A DNA stretch of 64,000 bases, taken from positions 4,712,001 to 4,776,000 of the forward strand of contig NZ_AP018164.1 of assembly GCF_002356315.1 (NCBI RefSeq), read 5' to 3'. The notes below the pieces were generated by a model. It worked only from the letters and a program-made list of their open reading frames with translations, had not been told where the DNA came from and made no database searches. The stretch is from Mycobacterium shigaense. Its GTDB lineage: Bacteria; Actinomycetota; Actinomycetes; Mycobacteriales; Mycobacteriaceae. Shown here piece after piece: positions 62,043 to 64,000 of this stretch. The position numbers were made by a program, and so were the translations under genes. Numbering within the stretch: position 1 is the first letter of the stretch; every line of letters begins with the position of its first letter.

Positions 62043-63166
62043 CCCAGCATCCTTGCCTGAATTTGTTTGTGACGCAGCGCAATTCGGGCGCGCCAGTCGT
62101 CATCGGAGATTTTGTTGTGTTCGAAGTAGGGCAACGTGGCCGCTACCTTGTCGATGTCGACGAGCTCGGCGGTCGGACCATCGGCCTCGCTGAGCTCACG
62201 CGACACCCGTTGCCAACGGAACTGCAGGAACCCGCGCCGATGACCGAGTGTCTCGACCCAGTTGGTCACTCCCGGGCTCTGGTCGGCAACCACTATGCGC
62301 ACCTTGCCGTCGGGATCCGCTTGCGCCTGAGTGTTGTTCAGCGAGGTCTGGTGGTTGATGTAGTCCAACGAGATGTACCACAGGCTGCCCAACTGGAAGC
62401 CGAGATAGGGCGCGTCAGAAACCGGGATGGTGATCACCAACGCTTGATCCGACCGCAGGTCGAAGTGCCCGACCGACGAGTACTGCGTGGCCAGCCCGCC
62501 CGGGGTCAGCCGCGGCGCCGTCAGCGTGTTGACCGGAAGGTCGAGATAGAACCACTGCGGGAATTGCAGCCAGGTTTTCACCCGCTGAACAAGCTGCTTC
62601 CCCGCTGTGGCGTAACGCTTTTCGATGAGCGCGCGTGTCAACGGCGGCGGCGCGGTGCCCGCGGTGTCGGTTCGCGCGATCGCCAGCGTGCCGCGCTGCG
62701 CCGCCCAGTCACCGTAGACCTCGCGGATCACCAACTGCCCGGGACTGGCCGGCGTCACCCGCCACTCGAAGCTGCCGTCGGGCGCGATCTCGAGTTCCCG
62801 GTCGTCGAACGCGGCCTGACTGACCGGCACGAAGTCGTCGGTGTACTCGCCGCCGAGCAGCTGGAAGCTCAGGTCGGTGGTGGTGCCGCGCCGGCCGGTG
62901 ACGACGTACTCGCGGTTGGCGTGCACGCGAGTACCGAAGTACAGGGTGTCGGGGTTGTCCAGGCCCATCTTGGTGAACGGGCCGGTACCCGACTGCAGGA
63001 AGGGATGATCGCGGTCGTAGTCGACGGCCAAGTGGATGCAGCCCGAGATGCAGCCGGCTAAGTACTGCAGTCCTTCGAGCAGGTCGGCTTCGGTCTCGAT
63101 GAACGGCGCGGTGGCCACCAATTGCTCGGCCTCGGCGATGGCGGCGGTGAGAGGATCAGAGAACAC
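62039..63166 (-). CDS. DUF1214-domain protein, Rv3531c-like
   Basis: A 375-residue protein starting at GTG. It has a DUF1214-type C-terminal part (HFDLRSDQALVITIPVSDAPYLGFQLGSLW, then SLDYINHQTSLNN) and a beta-rich N-terminal half with a YFGTRVHANREYVVTGRRG segment. No enzyme motif is visible. It is the first gene of the operon controlled by the KstR site 10 nt upstream. Confidence 0.85.
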   Translation of the reverse strand: MFSDPLTAAIAEAEQLVATAPFIETEADLLEGLQYLAGCISGCIHLAVDYDRDHPFLQSGTGPFTKMGLDNPDTLYFGTRVHANREYVVTGRRGTTTDLSFQLLGGEYTDDFVPVSQAAFDDRELEIAPDGSFEWRVTPASPGQLVIREVYGDWAAQRGTLAIARTDTAGTAPPPLTRALIEKRYATAGKQLVQRVKTWLQFPQWFYLDLPVNTLTAPRLTPGGLATQYSSVGHFDLRSDQALVITIPVSDAPYLGFQLGSLWYISLDYINHQTSLNNTQAQADPDGKVRIVVADQSPGVTNWVETLGHRRGFLQFRWQRVSRELSEADGPTAELVDIDKVAATLPYFEHNKISDDDWRARIALRHKQIQARMLG

Positions 63167-63176
63167 GCCTAGACGC

Positions 63177-63190
63177 TAGAACGTGTTCTA
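63177..63190 (-). promoter_or_regulatory. Predicted KstR operator before the Rv3531c-like operon
   Basis: TAGAACGTGTTCTA matches the KstR consensus and differs from a perfect palindrome only at the central dinucleotide, which is self-complementary with AC/GT symmetry. It lies 10 nt upstream of the GTG at 63166, with no ribosome site between. Confidence 0.82.
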
Positions 63191-63254
63191 CTTTTTCGTC
63201 AATGGCGAACGTTCCCGCGCGTCGTCCGCGGCGTTTACCAACGAGGCCCGCTCG

Positions 63255-63554
63255 CTAAGGCGCGCACTGCTGCGACAGGTCGATCAGATGCTGCCGCACA
63301 TCGGGATGCCGATTCAGGTAATCGATGGCGTTGGGCCCGTCGCCCTCCGCCTGGGACCTGGCCTGCAGCTGCTGATGCAGGTCAGGGTGCCGCTGTAGGT
63401 ATGTGTTAACGGAGTCCCCGACGGTCTTATTGCAGGGCGCCGCGCTCGCCACGGGCAGCGCGATCACCGTCGCGGCGGTCGCGGCGAGTAACCCCCCGGC
63501 GAGCAGGCCGTACAGGCCGCGAAGGCGGACGTCGCCTGTAGTGGATGTGCTCAT
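63255..63554 (-). CDS. Hemophore-related small secreted protein
   Basis: A 99-residue exported protein. The signal peptide runs to about residue 39 (ALPVASAAP). The mature part of about 60 residues has one Cys near each end (APCNK and QQCAP), which probably form a disulfide, and two repeated helices (TYLQRHPDLHQQL and DYLNRHPDVRQHL). This is the pattern of mycobacterial hemophore-related proteins of the Rv0203 type, which may bind heme. Heme binding is not shown by sequence. It lies 46 bp after hsaF on the same strand. Confidence 0.75.
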   Translation of the reverse strand: MSTSTTGDVRLRGLYGLLAGGLLAATAATVIALPVASAAPCNKTVGDSVNTYLQRHPDLHQQLQARSQAEGDGPNAIDYLNRHPDVRQHLIDLSQQCAP

Positions 63555-63600
63555 ACGCGCCACGCTACCCACGTAGTGTTTGTGGGGGCTGTGGTTGGGG

Positions 63601-64000
63601 TCAGTGTGCTTGTGCTGGGCTGTTTTCCTGCTCGTGTTTGATTTCCAGTGCGATGTCGATGAGCTGGTCTTCTTGGCCGCCGATCAACTTGCGCTGCCCG
63701 GCCCGGTGCAGCAGCTCATGAGCCGGCACACCGTAGCGCTGACCCTGGCGAACCGCATGCTTGAGGAAGCTCGAGTACACCCCGGAGTAACCCATGATGA
63801 GCGCGTTGCGGTCGAGCACACACTCAGCGGGCATGGCCGGGCGCACCACATCTTCGGCGGCATCGGCGATATCGAAGAAATCAATACCAGTCTTAACACC
63901 GATCTTGTCGAACACCCCGATCAAAGCCTCGACCGGCGCGTTACCCGCACCCGCCCCAAAACGGCGCACGCTGCCATCGATCTGCTTGGCACCCGCACGC
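63601..64000 (-). CDS. hsaF: 4-hydroxy-2-oxovalerate aldolase HsaF, 3' part
   Basis: The C-terminal 130 or so residues of a DRE-TIM aldolase, continuing past the window edge. RAGAKQIDGSVRRFGAGAGNAPVEALIGVFDK and the following ECVLDRNALIMGYSGVYSSFLKHA are typical of the HsaF/BphI family. The enzyme cleaves 4-hydroxy-2-oxo acids from steroid A/B-ring degradation to pyruvate and an aldehyde, which is passed to HsaG. The catalytic metal site is in the missing N-terminal part. Confidence 0.93.
   Translation of the reverse strand, partial: RAGAKQIDGSVRRFGAGAGNAPVEALIGVFDKIGVKTGIDFFDIADAAEDVVRPAMPAECVLDRNALIMGYSGVYSSFLKHAVRQGQRYGVPAHELLHRAGQRKLIGGQEDQLIDIALEIKHEQENSPAQAH

Overview
The window is high-GC actinobacterial DNA from a Mycobacterium. 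The main evidence is a near-complete copy of the cholesterol import and side-chain degradation region, laid out much as in Rv3489-Rv3534c of M. tuberculosis. Mycobacterial hallmark families support this: Mce/YrbE, Rv3492c/Rv3493c-type Mce-associated proteins, LpqH-like lipoprotein, DUF732, LytR-CpsA-Psr and hemophore-like proteins. The PE_PGRS and PPE genes that interrupt this region in M. tuberculosis are absent, so a non-tuberculous species is likely. I could not fix the species. I saw no rRNA, tRNA, CRISPR array or intact insertion sequence.

Layout. (1) 0-17.3 kb is an accessory and envelope region. It holds a DUF732 membrane protein, a Baeyer-Villiger monooxygenase/epoxide hydrolase pair, secreted proteins, two paralogous trypsin-like secreted proteases, a lytic transglycosylase, a crotonase, a proline-rich secreted protein and an LpqH-like lipoprotein gene with an in-frame amber codon. 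A TetR regulator with an alpha/beta hydrolase, a 48-residue small protein, a SLAC1/TehA transporter and cpsA follow. (2) 17.3-21.2 kb has two short-chain dehydrogenases behind a predicted KstR operator, a crotonase, and a DivIVA-type coiled-coil protein whose C-terminus resembles an IS3 OrfA zipper. (3) 21.7-24.0 kb has a small Rv3489-like gene abutting otsA, then a secreted protein. (4) 24.0-34.5 kb is the mce4 operon, read right to left: yrbE4A-yrbE4B-mce4A-B-C-D-E-F plus two Mce-associated genes. It encodes the ABC-type sterol importer. (5) 34.7-42.2 kb has hsd4A and fdxD, divergent from fadE26-fadE27-fadD17 and a serine-hydrolase-like gene, then ilvX and an amidohydrolase. (6) 43.0-47.5 kb has a 59-bp tandem repeat, a fructosamine-kinase-like gene, a YiaAB protein, a MacS-type two-component pair and an acyltransferase-3 protein. 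They occupy the place of the PE_PGRS block. (7) 47.5-63.2 kb has fadD19/echA19, a broken Rv3517-like gene flanked by repeats, cyp142 with its partner, Rv3520c-like, DUF35-ltp4-ltp3-NTF2, Rv3525c-like, kshA-Rv3527 and the Rv3529c-Rv3531c operon. (8) The right edge has a hemophore-like protein and the 3' part of hsaF.

How the genes work together. Mce4/YrbE4 imports sterol. Cyp142 oxidises the side-chain terminus. FadD19 and FadD17 make CoA thioesters. FadE26/27, EchA19, Hsd4A and the Ltp proteins shorten the side chain. KshA opens the way to ring degradation, and HsaF acts on the late ring fragments. Seven sequences matching TnnAACnnGTTnnA (the KstR operator consensus) plus one near-match in front of yrbE4A tie these units together. 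Several lie only 5-10 nt from the start codon, which suggests leaderless transcripts.
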